From positions 1 through 64,000 of the forward strand of contig CAKOTA010000002.1 of assembly GCA_934119965.1 (NCBI GenBank): 64,000 nucleotides of DNA, given 5' to 3'. Origin of the DNA: an uncultured Bacilli bacterium (GTDB lineage Bacteria; Bacillota_I; Bacilli_A; RF39; UBA660). Below the pieces are notes generated by a model. The model worked only from the letters and a program-made list of their open reading frames with translations, did not search any database and was not told where the DNA came from. A program made the translations under genes and the position numbers. Positions 1 to 8,428 of the stretch are shown one piece after another (position 1 is the first letter of the stretch; every line of letters begins with the position of its first letter).

Positions 1-74
1 GACTTGAACCGGCACGGGATTTGACTCCCGCAGGATTTTAAGTCCTGTGCGTCTACCAATTTCGCCACTCAGGC
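1..74 (-). tRNA. tRNA-Leu (UAA), 3' end outside the window
   Basis: On the minus strand the acceptor GCCTGAG is followed by TG, a D-arm with GGTAGA and an anticodon stem around CTTAAAA, giving anticodon UAA. The T-arm is visible at 1-20, but the last acceptor bases and CCA lie beyond position 1. It is the last gene of a six-tRNA minus-strand cluster and is separated from tRNA-Lys by about 220 bases, unlike the tightly packed others. Confidence 0.93.
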
Positions 75-248
75 ACGCGTGTATCGAATCACCCGTCGGC
101 CGTGTTCAAATTGGACAAAGCCAAATACGAATGACTACTAAATTATATAATACTTTTTTTGATTTTGCAATACTTTTCTATCAAAAAGTTAAAAAATATC
201 AAAAGTATTCTATCAACATAATAAATTATATTACTTTTTATGAAATAA

Positions 249-285
249 AAGAACCATCTTAATCAAAATAATTAATATGGTTCTT
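249..285 (-). terminator. Weak hairpin after the tRNA-Lys gene
   Basis: A 9-bp inverted repeat (AAGAACCAT / ATGGTTCTT) with a loop of about 19 bases lies just downstream of tRNA-Lys on the minus strand. The T-run after it is poor, so it may be a weak terminator or a processing hairpin. Confidence 0.3.
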
Positions 286-295
286 ATTAACAAAC

Positions 296-371
296 TGGTG
301 TCCCGTACAGAATTCGAATCTGTGACCCTTTGATTAAAAGTCAAATGCTCTACCTGCTGAGCTAACGGGAC
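296..371 (-). tRNA. tRNA-Lys (UUU)
   Basis: The 76-nt minus-strand cloverleaf has acceptor GTCCCGT pairing with ACGGGAC. The anticodon loop CTTTTAA gives UUU, the T-loop is TTCGAAT, and CCA is encoded. Confidence 0.96.
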
Positions 372-389
372 ATATTATTTTTTAAAAAA

Positions 390-465
390 TGGCTGCCTCG
401 GCTAGATTCGAACTAGCGCAATGCCACAGTCAAAGTGTGGTGCCTTACCGCTTGGCTACGAGGCA
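390..465 (-). tRNA. tRNA-Gln (UUG)
   Basis: The 76-nt minus-strand cloverleaf has acceptor TGCCTCG pairing with CGAGGCA. The anticodon loop CTTTGAC gives UUG, and CCA is encoded. Confidence 0.96.
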
Positions 466-480
466 AACTAACACATAAAA

Positions 481-564
481 TGGTGGAAGGAGATGGATTT
501 GAACCATCGAACCCGAAGGAACAGATTTACAGTCTGCCGCGTTTGACCACTTCGCTACCCTTCC
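481..564 (-). tRNA. tRNA-Tyr (GUA)
   Basis: The 84-nt minus-strand tRNA has the long variable arm of type II tRNAs. The anticodon loop CTGTAAA gives GUA, acceptor GGAAGGG pairs with the 3' strand, and CCA is encoded. Confidence 0.96.
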
Positions 565-569
565 ATAAG

Positions 570-645
570 TGGTGCCGAAAACAGGAATCGAACCCGTAAC
601 CTACTGATTACAAGTCAGTTGCGCTACCAATTGCGCCATTTCGGC
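570..645 (-). tRNA. tRNA-Thr (UGU)
   Basis: The 76-nt minus-strand cloverleaf has an anticodon loop CTTGTAA, giving UGU. The acceptor starts GCCGAAA and CCA is encoded. Only a few bases separate it from the neighbouring tRNA-Tyr, which fits one polycistronic precursor. Confidence 0.96.
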
Positions 646-646
646 A

Positions 647-723
647 TGGTGGGCGATATAGGACTCGAACCTATGACCCCTTGCTTGTAAGGCAAGTGCT
701 CTAACCAACTGAGCTAATCGCCC
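647..723 (-). tRNA. tRNA-Val (UAC)
   Basis: The 77-nt minus-strand cloverleaf has acceptor GGGCGAT pairing with ATCGCCC. The anticodon loop CTTACAA gives UAC, and CCA is encoded. It is the promoter-proximal gene of the tRNA cluster. Confidence 0.96.
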
Positions 724-768
724 ATATGACATTATATCACGTACTGGACGTAATTAAATATAACATTT

Positions 769-1149
769 CTAAACATATTTGTCAATAGAATTTAAATTTT
801 TTTTGTTATTTTTTATATTTTCTTCTATCCATAGCGGTAATTTGTACTCCAAAGTTTTAAAACCGTGTTTTGTTTCAACAATTTTTTTCTTTTTAGTACC
901 TTTTCCTCTATAATCGAGATTCTTAATGCTCAACTTCAAATGTGCATCTTTTTTATTAACATCTAATATTTCAGCATATATAATCTCATTTTCTTTGGCA
1001 AAGCGATTTGGATCTTTAACATATCTATCGGATACCTCAGATATATGTATTAATCCATTAAATCGTTCATCTGCTTTCACAAATATTCCATATTCAGTTA
1101 TGCCTGTAACCATTACTCTTATAATATTACCTCTCGAAAAATTTGTCAT
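769..1149 (-). CDS. S1-domain RNA-binding protein (CvfD/YugI type)
   Basis: This 126-aa protein is built on one S1 (OB-fold) RNA-binding domain at residues 5-75. It shows the typical turns GIFVKADERFNGLIHISEV and KLSIKNL, followed by a basic tail of about 45 residues. Single-S1 proteins of this size in Bacillota (YugI/YabR/CvfD) bind RNA or the small ribosomal subunit and act as general-stress or post-transcriptional regulators; that role is inferred here. I start at 1149 because GAGGTG lies about 6 bases upstream; an in-frame ATG ten codons earlier has no such site. It stands alone, between the tRNA cluster and the divergent nfu gene. Confidence 0.8.
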   Translation of the reverse strand: MTNFSRGNIIRVMVTGITEYGIFVKADERFNGLIHISEVSDRYVKDPNRFAKENEIIYAEILDVNKKDAHLKLSIKNLDYRGKGTKKKKIVETKHGFKTLEYKLPLWIEENIKNNKKNLNSIDKYV

Positions 1150-1345
1150 AACGACACCTCGTTTTTCATTATAGCACAATTTAATTATAATGAAAAGCCT
1201 TTACTTGTTTAAAAACTTGTTATATACTTATCTTGCATACTTTACAACAACTCAATTTAAAATACTGTTATAACATAATTTATGTTAAATATATTGATAT
1301 ATTGACATTGTTTGTTAATCTTGCATGTTAGAAAGGGCCAATATT

Positions 1346-1576
1346 ATGGAAATAGAAAATAAAATAAATGAAGTTTTAGATACCATTAGACCATTTCTTA
1401 TAAATGAAGGTGGAAATATAGAATTTGTAAGATATGATAGTGAAACGGGAACCGTTTTTATTAAAATGCAAGGTGCTTGTGCCGAATGTTCTTACATTGA
1501 TTATACATTAGATGAAATGATAAAAGGAGCATTACAAGAGGAAATACCCGAAATTAAAAATGTTGTTAATTTATAA
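1346..1576 (+). CDS. nfu: NifU C-terminal-domain Fe-S scaffold protein
   Basis: The 76-aa protein matches the stand-alone NifU C-terminal (Nfu) domain. It has an N-terminal helix, the segment GGNIEFV, and the cluster-binding CxxC in GACAECSYIDYTL (Cys near residues 45 and 48). Nfu proteins hold a transient [4Fe-4S] cluster between subunits and hand it to client enzymes; the radical SAM enzyme of this window is a possible client, by inference. The start at 1346 is preferred over the ATG at 1325 because AGAAAGG sits between them at proper spacing. The gene is monocistronic and closed by the hairpin at 1599. Confidence 0.85.
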   Translation: MEIENKINEVLDTIRPFLINEGGNIEFVRYDSETGTVFIKMQGACAECSYIDYTLDEMIKGALQEEIPEIKNVVNL

Positions 1577-1598
1577 ATTTTCGCAACTCATTTATTCT

Positions 1599-1625
1599 GC
1601 ACATTAATATGTGCTTTTATTGTTT
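1599..1625 (+). terminator. Rho-independent terminator of nfu
   Basis: A stem GCACAT / ATGTGC with a 4-base loop is followed by a T-rich stretch (TTTTATTG, then TTTTT), 22 bases after the nfu stop. Confidence 0.7.
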
Positions 1626-1635
1626 TTATATACCA

Positions 1636-1671
1636 TAATAGTATATGCATACTGTATACTATATACTATTA
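1636..1671. repeat. Long imperfect palindrome between two convergent genes
   Basis: TAATAGTATAT and ATATACTATTA form an 11-bp outer stem, with a further ATAC/GTAT pairing inside. It covers the stop codon of the minus-strand gene at 1669 and follows the nfu terminator, so it may end the minus-strand transcript, though no clean T-run is present. Confidence 0.5.
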
Positions 1672-2583
1672 CGATATCCATTCAATATGAGGTAACATCA
1701 AAAAACTACTAAAATAAGATGTCAATTCATATAAGAATAATTGGTATTCATTAACTCTTAACAATATTTTTTTTAACCTTTTTTCATCTTCATTATTATT
1801 TACTACTTTTTCATATAAATCAAAGTAAAATGAAGGAAAGAACATTCTAATATAAAATAATTTCAATTCATTAGTAGTATAATTATTTTTTTCAAGATAA
1901 TTGATTATTTTAATATCTTCTTTGTATCTAAGATTGTATATAAAATTGCTTTTATAATATTCACAAAAGTCTCTAACCCTGGTATCAAAAATTAAATTTA
2001 ATGGATTATAGAAATCATAATATCTACTATTTGCATCAATTCTTCTATGCTGTAAATACAAACTATCATTCAAAGTATAATCATTAATCATACATATAGC
2101 ATTTTCTGCCATTCCTATATAATAACCAATACTCTCTCTAACTAAAGGGTATTTCAACCCAAACTCGCTTACTTGATATTCAAAATAATCTATTTTTTGC
2201 ATCCATAAAGATTTCCAATTACTGGCATTTAGCACCTTAAAAGTAGATTTTATTAAATTATCATCTAATTTATACTGGAATTCATATATCATATTCAATG
2301 TTATATTCTTATTGTAATCACTATTTATTTCAAGCAATATGTAATTATTTTCATTCACTCTCGTAATTATATTATCAAACCTGTTTTTTATGATTCTATA
2401 AACATAAATATTATTATAGTTTAAATATATGTTTAATTCGTATATATTATCAATTTGATCAATGTAATTGTCACAATTTTGAAAAGCAAATATTTTGGAA
2501 TTGGTTTCAATAAAAAATACATTCCCACTTTGTCGAATATTTTTAGTTTCTATATTGTAAAAATATTTTAATGTATTCTTCAT
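1669..2583 (-). CDS. Possible CotS/YutH-like (kinase-fold) protein
   Basis: A 304-aa soluble protein rich in Asn, Ile and Tyr. The first 100 residues look like a beta-rich lobe. The middle carries LQHRRIDANSRYYDFYNPL followed by D-x-R-x-RDF-x-EYY near residues 185-215, which resembles the HRR/RD-x-x-EY region of the degenerate aminoglycoside-phosphotransferase-fold proteins related to YutH/CotS of sporulating Bacilli. No clear Brenner motif or Mg-binding DFG is seen, so activity is doubtful. GAGGG lies 7 bases before the start. A spore-coat role is inference from a faint family resemblance; an unrelated lineage-specific protein is equally possible. Confidence 0.4.
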   Translation of the reverse strand: MKNTLKYFYNIETKNIRQSGNVFFIETNSKIFAFQNCDNYIDQIDNIYELNIYLNYNNIYVYRIIKNRFDNIITRVNENNYILLEINSDYNKNITLNMIYEFQYKLDDNLIKSTFKVLNASNWKSLWMQKIDYFEYQVSEFGLKYPLVRESIGYYIGMAENAICMINDYTLNDSLYLQHRRIDANSRYYDFYNPLNLIFDTRVRDFCEYYKSNFIYNLRYKEDIKIINYLEKNNYTTNELKLFYIRMFFPSFYFDLYEKVVNNNEDEKRLKKILLRVNEYQLFLYELTSYFSSFLMLPHIEWIS

Positions 2584-2654
2584 AATAATCCCTCATTAAA
2601 TTTTATGAAAATTCTATTCTTTTATACAAATTTAGAAAAAAAAGAGAGTTATTC

Positions 2655-3320
2655 TTACGATAACTCTCCATATTTTTCCTTATATAATGACAATTTTGAC
2701 ATCAAATCATTTAATAATTCTTCAGTAGCATCATTGTCTTCCTTTAAAGCAAAATACATTTTTTTGTAATCAATGCTTTCTACTTCAGCACTCGTATCAT
2801 TGACTGTATTTTCTGTTGATTCCACTACGTTTTCTTTACTTTCATCAACTGTTTCTTCAATTTCTTTTTCAGTTTTAACTTCATTATCTTCTTGTTTGCC
2901 TTGTTCTTGATTTTCTACCAAGCTATCATCGTCTTCCAAAACATCATCCATTATATCCAAACTTAATAATTTTACTAACTTAGGATCAACCTTAAACTCT
3001 CTTGGATTTTCGATTTTAATGTTGTTCAATTCATAAACATTAAGTTTTTCAACATTATTATCGTTTCCTTTTTTTATTTGTTTTATAGATTCTTTTATCA
3101 TTGTTTGAATATCATTCCACTCATCTAAATCGTTGATATTTCTAGCTACTTTCTCACCTAGTTCATCTAAAATTTGAACAATATATAGTTTTTGCTTACC
3201 GCTTGCATCTATCTCATCGTAAGAAAATATCAAGAAATAGTCATTCTTATATTTAAAATAACGTATTACATTAACGCTAGTTTCAATATTTTCAGAATTC
3301 AATATAACAATTTTTTCCAT
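2655..3320 (-). CDS. Uncharacterised acidic protein, possible DUF1292-like N-terminus
   Basis: A 221-aa cytoplasmic protein in three parts. Residues 1-60 form a small beta domain (a KIVILNSENIE start, then a YFLIF strand and LYIVQIL) that recalls the DUF1292/YrzB fold. Residues 110-175 are a low-complexity stretch of Glu, Asp, Thr and Val repeats. The last 40 residues are a predicted helix or coiled coil. The start at 3320 is chosen because AAAGGGG precedes it by 7 bases; the earlier in-frame ATG lies inside that site. No catalytic motif is visible and the function is unknown. Confidence 0.55.
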   Translation of the reverse strand: MEKIVILNSENIETSVNVIRYFKYKNDYFLIFSYDEIDASGKQKLYIVQILDELGEKVARNINDLDEWNDIQTMIKESIKQIKKGNDNNVEKLNVYELNNIKIENPREFKVDPKLVKLLSLDIMDDVLEDDDSLVENQEQGKQEDNEVKTEKEIEETVDESKENVVESTENTVNDTSAEVESIDYKKMYFALKEDNDATEELLNDLMSKLSLYKEKYGELS

Positions 3321-3418
3321 AATTACCCCTTTCATTTTTCTTCTTATTCTTGTATTTTATTCTATAATTATCAACCATTAATATTATATCAAATAGAACT
3401 GCAATTTGCAAAAATCAA

Positions 3419-4423
3419 TTACTCAAAGTAATCGATTTTCATATTTTTCTTAACTTTTTTAATTGTTTCTTCAGATATTCTTTTTGCTTTAGAGCACCCA
3501 TCTTTTAATATTCTATCAACCTCTTCTGGATGATTATCATAATATTTCTTTTTTTCTCTATAAGCAGCCAAAGCGTTATTTATAGTTGCTATTAACTCTT
3601 TCTTGCAAAAAACACAACCACGCTTTCCTTGCTTACATTCCTCACAAATATTCTTTATATTGTCACTTCCGAATAAATTATGATAGTAATAAACCATACA
3701 GATATCTGGATTTGCAGGATCATCTTTTTTTATTTTCTTTGGATCAGTTACAGCCCCCATTACTTTTTTACTAATTTCATCTTCACTATCAGCAAGGTAT
3801 ATTGCATTTCCTAAACTTTTCCCCATCTTTTCGTTTCCATCTAATCCTTTAATTCGTTTATGTTCACCAATTATTGGAACCGGTTCATTTAGTGTTTCAC
3901 CATAGATATTATTGAATTTTCTAACAATTTCTCTACATTGTTCTATTAATGGAAGTTGATCTTCACCAACAGGTATTACTTCGCCATTAAATGCTGTAAT
4001 ATCTGCTGCCTGACTCACTGGATATCCAACAAAACCATAAGTTACACTTTCACCATCATTACCAAATATTGCTTTTTTTTGTGCTATTTCAGTTTTAACA
4101 GTTGGATTACGGTAAAGTCTTGCCATTGTTACCAAGTTTGAATAAAAAACTGTTAATTCTGCTATTTCTGGTATTTGTGATTGAATAAATATAACAGATT
4201 TAGTGGGATCAATTCCAACAGAAAGTAAATCGACTACTAATTTTCTTACATTTTCATGTACTTTATCTGGATTATTAAAATTATCTGTTAATGCTTGAAC
4301 ATCTGCTATCTCAAAATAAGAATTGTATTTATCCTGTAATTCTACCCAATTCTTAATTGTTCCAAAATAGTGACCAATATGCATATTTCCAGTTGGCCTA
4401 ATTCCTGTTAATAAATTTTTCAT
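3419..4423 (-). CDS. trpS: Tryptophanyl-tRNA synthetase
   Basis: The 334-aa class I synthetase charges tRNA-Trp. The HIGH motif appears as GNMHIGH (residues 12-18) and the KMSKS loop as KMGKS (199-203), with the usual VGEDQ segment at 152-156. Cys242, Cys263, Cys270 and Cys273 are spaced C-x20-C-x6-C-x2-C, close to the C-x22-C-x6-C-x2-C motif that holds a [4Fe-4S] cluster in Thermotoga maritima TrpRS; cluster binding here is inferred. GTGGTGAA precedes the ATG. It lies 18 bases after the PH-domain gene, so the two are probably co-transcribed. No T-box leader is seen upstream. Confidence 0.95.
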   Translation of the reverse strand: MKNLLTGIRPTGNMHIGHYFGTIKNWVELQDKYNSYFEIADVQALTDNFNNPDKVHENVRKLVVDLLSVGIDPTKSVIFIQSQIPEIAELTVFYSNLVTMARLYRNPTVKTEIAQKKAIFGNDGESVTYGFVGYPVSQAADITAFNGEVIPVGEDQLPLIEQCREIVRKFNNIYGETLNEPVPIIGEHKRIKGLDGNEKMGKSLGNAIYLADSEDEISKKVMGAVTDPKKIKKDDPANPDICMVYYYHNLFGSDNIKNICEECKQGKRGCVFCKKELIATINNALAAYREKKKYYDNHPEEVDRILKDGCSKAKRISEETIKKVKKNMKIDYFE

Positions 4424-4441
4424 AGATTCACCACTTTACTT

Positions 4442-4882
4442 TTAATTTGAATTTTTTGTATACTTTTGTTTTTCTTCCATCATATATTCTGTTATCTTTG
4501 TTTCAATATCATCTAATGCTTCTCTTTGAATATTTGACAAAACAACTTCTTCTTTGACTGTATCAATTATAACTTTACCCCAAATTAATCCCATTTCCAC
4601 TTTCAAATCGTTGAATAAATCTGGAGTTATTGCTGTAAAAAAGTATCCGAATAACACTCTCTTTGAAGCTAGTAATATCCTTTTATTAGTCAACACTACT
4701 GCATATGTTGTTATTATATCAAGTGGATTATTATTTTTTTGCGCAGCAAAAGAATATTTAACAATCTCACCTGGGTTTAAATGCATTTCTATTATTTTAG
4801 CATGTTTTTTCAATCTCCAAGAAATCGTCTTTGGATATTGTTTTTTAAATTCAACTAATTGTTTATATACATTATTATTCAT
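4442..4882 (-). CDS. Bacterial PH-domain (YokE-like) protein
   Basis: A 146-aa protein with a helical N-terminus (residues 1-40). A bacterial pleckstrin-homology-like beta domain follows: LNPGEIVKYSFAAQ, then TYAVVLTNKRILLASKR and a WGKVIIDTV strand, ending in a helix. The TN-x-R-x-L pattern is typical of YokE/bPH proteins, whose ligands are largely unknown. There is no membrane segment. The start at 4882 is supported by GGTGAA 5 bases upstream; an earlier in-frame ATG at 4903 lacks a site. It precedes trpS in the same direction, but no functional link is evident. Confidence 0.65.
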   Translation of the reverse strand: MNNNVYKQLVEFKKQYPKTISWRLKKHAKIIEMHLNPGEIVKYSFAAQKNNNPLDIITTYAVVLTNKRILLASKRVLFGYFFTAITPDLFNDLKVEMGLIWGKVIIDTVKEEVVLSNIQREALDDIETKITEYMMEEKQKYTKNSN

Positions 4883-4970
4883 AAATTCACCATCAATTCT
4901 CAAAAAATATTAATTATTAATTACCAATTAATATTCATTCAATAGTATTATAGCATATATTTTCAAAAAA

Positions 4971-5009
4971 AAATATGAAAATCCTCTTTTGAAGTTTATT
5001 TTCATATTT
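4971..5009 (-). terminator. Terminator of the OatA-like gene
   Basis: A 12-bp perfect stem (AAATATGAAAAT / ATTTTCATATTT) is followed on the minus strand by a run of Ts, about 70 bases after the stop codon. Confidence 0.8.
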
Positions 5010-5081
5010 ATTTATGTGAACTTTTATAGAAACTTTTTATGTTAATTATTTCAACAACTATTCAAATCTATAAAATATTAA

Positions 5082-7307
5082 CTATTGATTTATTTCAGCC
5101 TTTAGTTTTTGAACCAATGCGTCATTTCCTTCATCACTAAGATGAATTTTGTCTGCTAACAAATATTTAGATTCTTTTAATAATTCTTCATAAAAATTTA
5201 TAAATACAACATTATCACCCAAAGCATTATCAGCAATAGAATTAAATATACTATAGGAATTATTAGTAGGAATTAATATGTAAATTTTATGATCCTTACA
5301 CAACTCCGTCAATTCTCGATACTGATCTAAATTCAAAGCATTAGTATCATCGAATGCAAACACAACCTTATAATTTAAAGTTCCATTCGTAACAGATTCT
5401 TCTATATCATTCTTAAGTGAGTTATAGCTATAATCTTTATTTATATTAAAATTAGCGCCATTAAATTCTTTTTGAAAATATTCATATGCATTTAATAATA
5501 TATCATTTCCATAAAAACTTATTTTACTTTTCAATTCTTCTTCGTGCTTAGTCATTAATTCTTCTTTTTTTCTTTGATACTCTGTAGAATAGATTTGAAA
5601 TACTGAATCATATATTACATTTGTATACACCTGTTTACCAATTTCAGTTAAGTGAATACCATCGGCCACAAAATATTCTGGATGACCGCTCGAAATTGTT
5701 TTCCAATCAATTATATGTAAATTTGGATAAGATTCGGCTAAAGAAAATAATTTTTGATTAACATAATCGTAGTTAGTTGTATTTATCCAAAAAACATTAT
5801 GACCATCACATTTATTCATTATTTCAATTTTACAATCATAGGAACAGTCACCATTAGCACCTAAATTTATAATAATTGGATTACCCAACATATTTCTATT
5901 TATTAGATCTTGCAATATATCGGCTGCCTTCCATGCAGTTCTAGATACTTTCGCATCAAAATAACAATTTGGAAATGCACCATATAGATTATCAACAGCC
6001 CCAAGCATAACTGAATCGCCAATTCCGACAACTGGTAAACCTGAAACTATAGATTTTAAATTATTTTCGTCATTTTCTAGGTTTTCCAAAGCTTTTGTCC
6101 ATTCATCTTGTTCCTGTTTCATCTGTTGTTCATATTTTTCTTTATTTTCATCTATCATTTTTGTATTTTGTTTCAATTGTTCTTCTAATTTTTTCATTTC
6201 AGCAGTATGATCCTCTGCTAAATAATATTGATATATACCATATGCCGATATTATGATAATTATCGAAAGGATTAAATACTTAATTAACTTAAGCTTTTTT
6301 CCATTTAAGGAAAAATGTAAAATGAAGGATAATATTAATATTAAGCCTATAACAGTCAAAAAATATATATCTTTATTTATATTTATGTATTGAAATATAT
6401 AGATAATTGGATATTGAAATAAATAAACTTCATAACTAACACCCGATAAAGATTTTACTATCTTATCAAATAGCGTCAAATTACTTTCAGGATTAATAGT
6501 ACCATAGCTAATTAATCTGCAACTAATAATTGTCGTAATTATCATACTATTCAAGAAATACTTAGAACTAGGTTCAACTAGTATAAATAGAGATAATAAT
6601 GCTATTAAATACAATAAAAATATTATTCGATTCAAAAATTTATTAGAAAATGCCAATTGTTTATAATATGAATGAATAAAGCCTAATGCTACCCCAAAGA
6701 ATATGGAAAAAATTCTAGTAAAAGTACCATAATATACAACCATTACATTTTGAGTTAAACTCATTTTATAAAAGTAGACTGTTGCTATTACTGAAAAGGC
6801 TATCATAAAAAAGCACGGTAAAAATTTACTTACTTTTTCGCCAATCTTACGAAAAATAATAAATATAAAAGGAAATATTAAATCAAATTGTAATAATATT
6901 GATATATACCATAAATGAATAAATGGAGAATCAATATGTCTTGCAAAATAGTCCATACTAGCCCCCAACTGCCAATAATTGTTGTATCCTAGTAAGACCG
7001 ATGTTGTCTCAGGTTTTAAATTAAACCAAGTAATACTTTGAAAAAAAGACAAAGCTGTAATTGTTAAAAAAACTACTAAAATAAGTGGTAAATATAGTTT
7101 TAAGAGTCTGTCTTTATAATATGTCAATAAAGAAAACTTTTCTTTCTTAAAAGATGAAGTTGTTGCTAAATATCCACTCAACACAAAAAAAGTACAAACT
7201 GCTAAATATCCACCTTTTAATATATTTATATGGTACAAAAGAATTGCTATACAAGCTACTAATCTTATCAAATCTATGTTTTTATAATATTTTTTACTTC
7301 TTTCCAT
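5082..7307 (-). CDS. OatA-like O-acetyltransferase with two SGNH-type domains
   Basis: This 741-aa membrane protein joins an acyltransferase-3 domain (residues about 10-355, ten or so membrane helices, with NIDLIRLVACIAILLYH at the start) to a charged coiled-coil linker (365-420) and an extracytoplasmic SGNH domain. That domain has GDS at 430-432, NLGANGD and the D-x-x-H pair 549/552. This is the plan of OatA, which O-acetylates peptidoglycan MurNAc and blocks lysozyme. Unusually, a second related unit follows (about 595-735): GND replaces GDS at 600-602 while D719-x-x-H722 is kept, so it is probably inactive. AGAGGTG precedes two adjacent ATGs; I use the second. The gene is monocistronic. 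Confidence 0.85.
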   Translation of the reverse strand: MERSKKYYKNIDLIRLVACIAILLYHINILKGGYLAVCTFFVLSGYLATTSSFKKEKFSLLTYYKDRLLKLYLPLILVVFLTITALSFFQSITWFNLKPETTSVLLGYNNYWQLGASMDYFARHIDSPFIHLWYISILLQFDLIFPFIFIIFRKIGEKVSKFLPCFFMIAFSVIATVYFYKMSLTQNVMVVYYGTFTRIFSIFFGVALGFIHSYYKQLAFSNKFLNRIIFLLYLIALLSLFILVEPSSKYFLNSMIITTIISCRLISYGTINPESNLTLFDKIVKSLSGVSYEVYLFQYPIIYIFQYININKDIYFLTVIGLILILSFILHFSLNGKKLKLIKYLILSIIIIISAYGIYQYYLAEDHTAEMKKLEEQLKQNTKMIDENKEKYEQQMKQEQDEWTKALENLENDENNLKSIVSGLPVVGIGDSVMLGAVDNLYGAFPNCYFDAKVSRTAWKAADILQDLINRNMLGNPIIINLGANGDCSYDCKIEIMNKCDGHNVFWINTTNYDYVNQKLFSLAESYPNLHIIDWKTISSGHPEYFVADGIHLTEIGKQVYTNVIYDSVFQIYSTEYQRKKEELMTKHEEELKSKISFYGNDILLNAYEYFQKEFNGANFNINKDYSYNSLKNDIEESVTNGTLNYKVVFAFDDTNALNLDQYRELTELCKDHKIYILIPTNNSYSIFNSIADNALGDNVVFINFYEELLKESKYLLADKIHLSDEGNDALVQKLKAEINQ

Positions 7308-7396
7308 CATAACACCTCTACCCATATGTCAAAATAAAACTTTACCTAATCTAATTATAACACCCATTAATCTATATTTAAATAATTTAACAGTTA

Positions 7397-8386
7397 TCAT
7401 TTTACTTTTTTCTTTTTCTTAAAAACAATTATTATTATAGAAACAATTATTAAGAAAATTCCTATCGATACAACTATCATCCAATTACTACTTTTCTTAA
7501 CAGTATTATTTGTTTTAGTTTTATCTTTTGACTGCACATTTATAGTATTTTTTTCTTTTCTTGTAATTTTAATTATATATTCTTTCGTAGTTTCATCCTC
7601 TGCAGTTACTACTAATTTTATTTCGTTTTCGCCAACTTTTAAATCATAATTTCCTGTTCCTGTTATAATCGATTTATCATCTTCAGCTACGGCATTAATT
7701 GTCATTTTTTCAATTTCATATTTTACATCTACACTGTATTGCAATACATCCTTATTAAATTCTATAGTTGCGTTACTGATTTCTATGTTGCTTAAGTTAT
7801 TATTATTTGATTTTATTGTCTCTGTTGGTTCTTCTTGAGTTTGTTGAAATTCATTATTTGATGGAGTAACGATAGTTGGAGCATAGTCTAAATATATATA
7901 TCCAGTTATTCCATAATCATCAGGTGAAAGTGTATATTTACAAGCTATTCTTTTAGCGTTTTCTCTACAATATCTATCTCCTGATTCATCAACCGAATTA
8001 GCCTCGCAATTGATAAAATCTTCATCTTCTTCATCAATACAAATTTCTGATGAATCCCAAACATTAATTATATTTTCTCCTATTGATTCAACATATCCTA
8101 CGTGTCCATATGGTGTCCAATTTCCCCAAACAACGATCGAATTAGCTTGAGGTGTTGTTCCTACTGAATATCCAGAATTTTTAGCATCATTATACCAGTC
8201 TTTAGCATTGCCCCATGATGGTAGACTTATTCCACCCTTTTCATTTGCCATTTTCCAGGCATACCAAGTACAATTTGTACCATATGGTCCTTCAGATACA
8301 TATGGATTGGCTTTGATTTCTTTTATATTGAATAGAACTCCAATAAAAAATATATTCAAAATTACCTTTGTTATCTTTTTATTCAT
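7397..8386 (-). CDS. Surface-anchored CHAP-domain peptidoglycan hydrolase
   Basis: The 329-aa protein has a signal peptide (1-26). A CHAP amidase/peptidase domain follows (about 33-168) with nucleophile Cys39 in GTNCTWYAW and His95 in YGHVGYVE. A cadherin-like beta-sandwich (184-277) comes next, and a C-terminal membrane helix (302-322) ends in lysines. CHAP enzymes cut peptide crosslinks or the amide bond of peptidoglycan. An acidic insertion with Cys116, Cys127, Cys140 and Cys149 interrupts the CHAP fold before its last strand. AAGGTGA sits at proper spacing before the ATG. It lies downstream of an extended -10 promoter and is alone in its unit. Confidence 0.85.
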   Translation of the reverse strand: MNKKITKVILNIFFIGVLFNIKEIKANPYVSEGPYGTNCTWYAWKMANEKGGISLPSWGNAKDWYNDAKNSGYSVGTTPQANSIVVWGNWTPYGHVGYVESIGENIINVWDSSEICIDEEDEDFINCEANSVDESGDRYCRENAKRIACKYTLSPDDYGITGYIYLDYAPTIVTPSNNEFQQTQEEPTETIKSNNNNLSNIEISNATIEFNKDVLQYSVDVKYEIEKMTINAVAEDDKSIITGTGNYDLKVGENEIKLVVTAEDETTKEYIIKITRKEKNTINVQSKDKTKTNNTVKKSSNWMIVVSIGIFLIIVSIIIIVFKKKKKVK

Positions 8387-8419
8387 ATTAATTCACCTTA
8401 CTATATATTTCTATAATAG

Positions 8420-8428
8420 ATTATACCA
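8420..8428 (-). promoter_or_regulatory. Extended -10 promoter of the CHAP gene
   Basis: The minus strand reads TGGTATAAT, a TGn-extended -10, about 34 bases upstream of the start codon, with no good -35. The rest of 8429-8764 holds no gene that I can support. Confidence 0.5.

Noticed and set aside
47..262. 71-aa open frame over the tRNA-Leu region
   Set aside because: It overlaps the tRNA-Leu gene, has no ribosome-binding site and no family likeness.
4883..5081. T-box leader for trpS
   Set aside because: No specifier hairpin or T-box-like conserved segment is visible, and trpS follows the PH gene directly.
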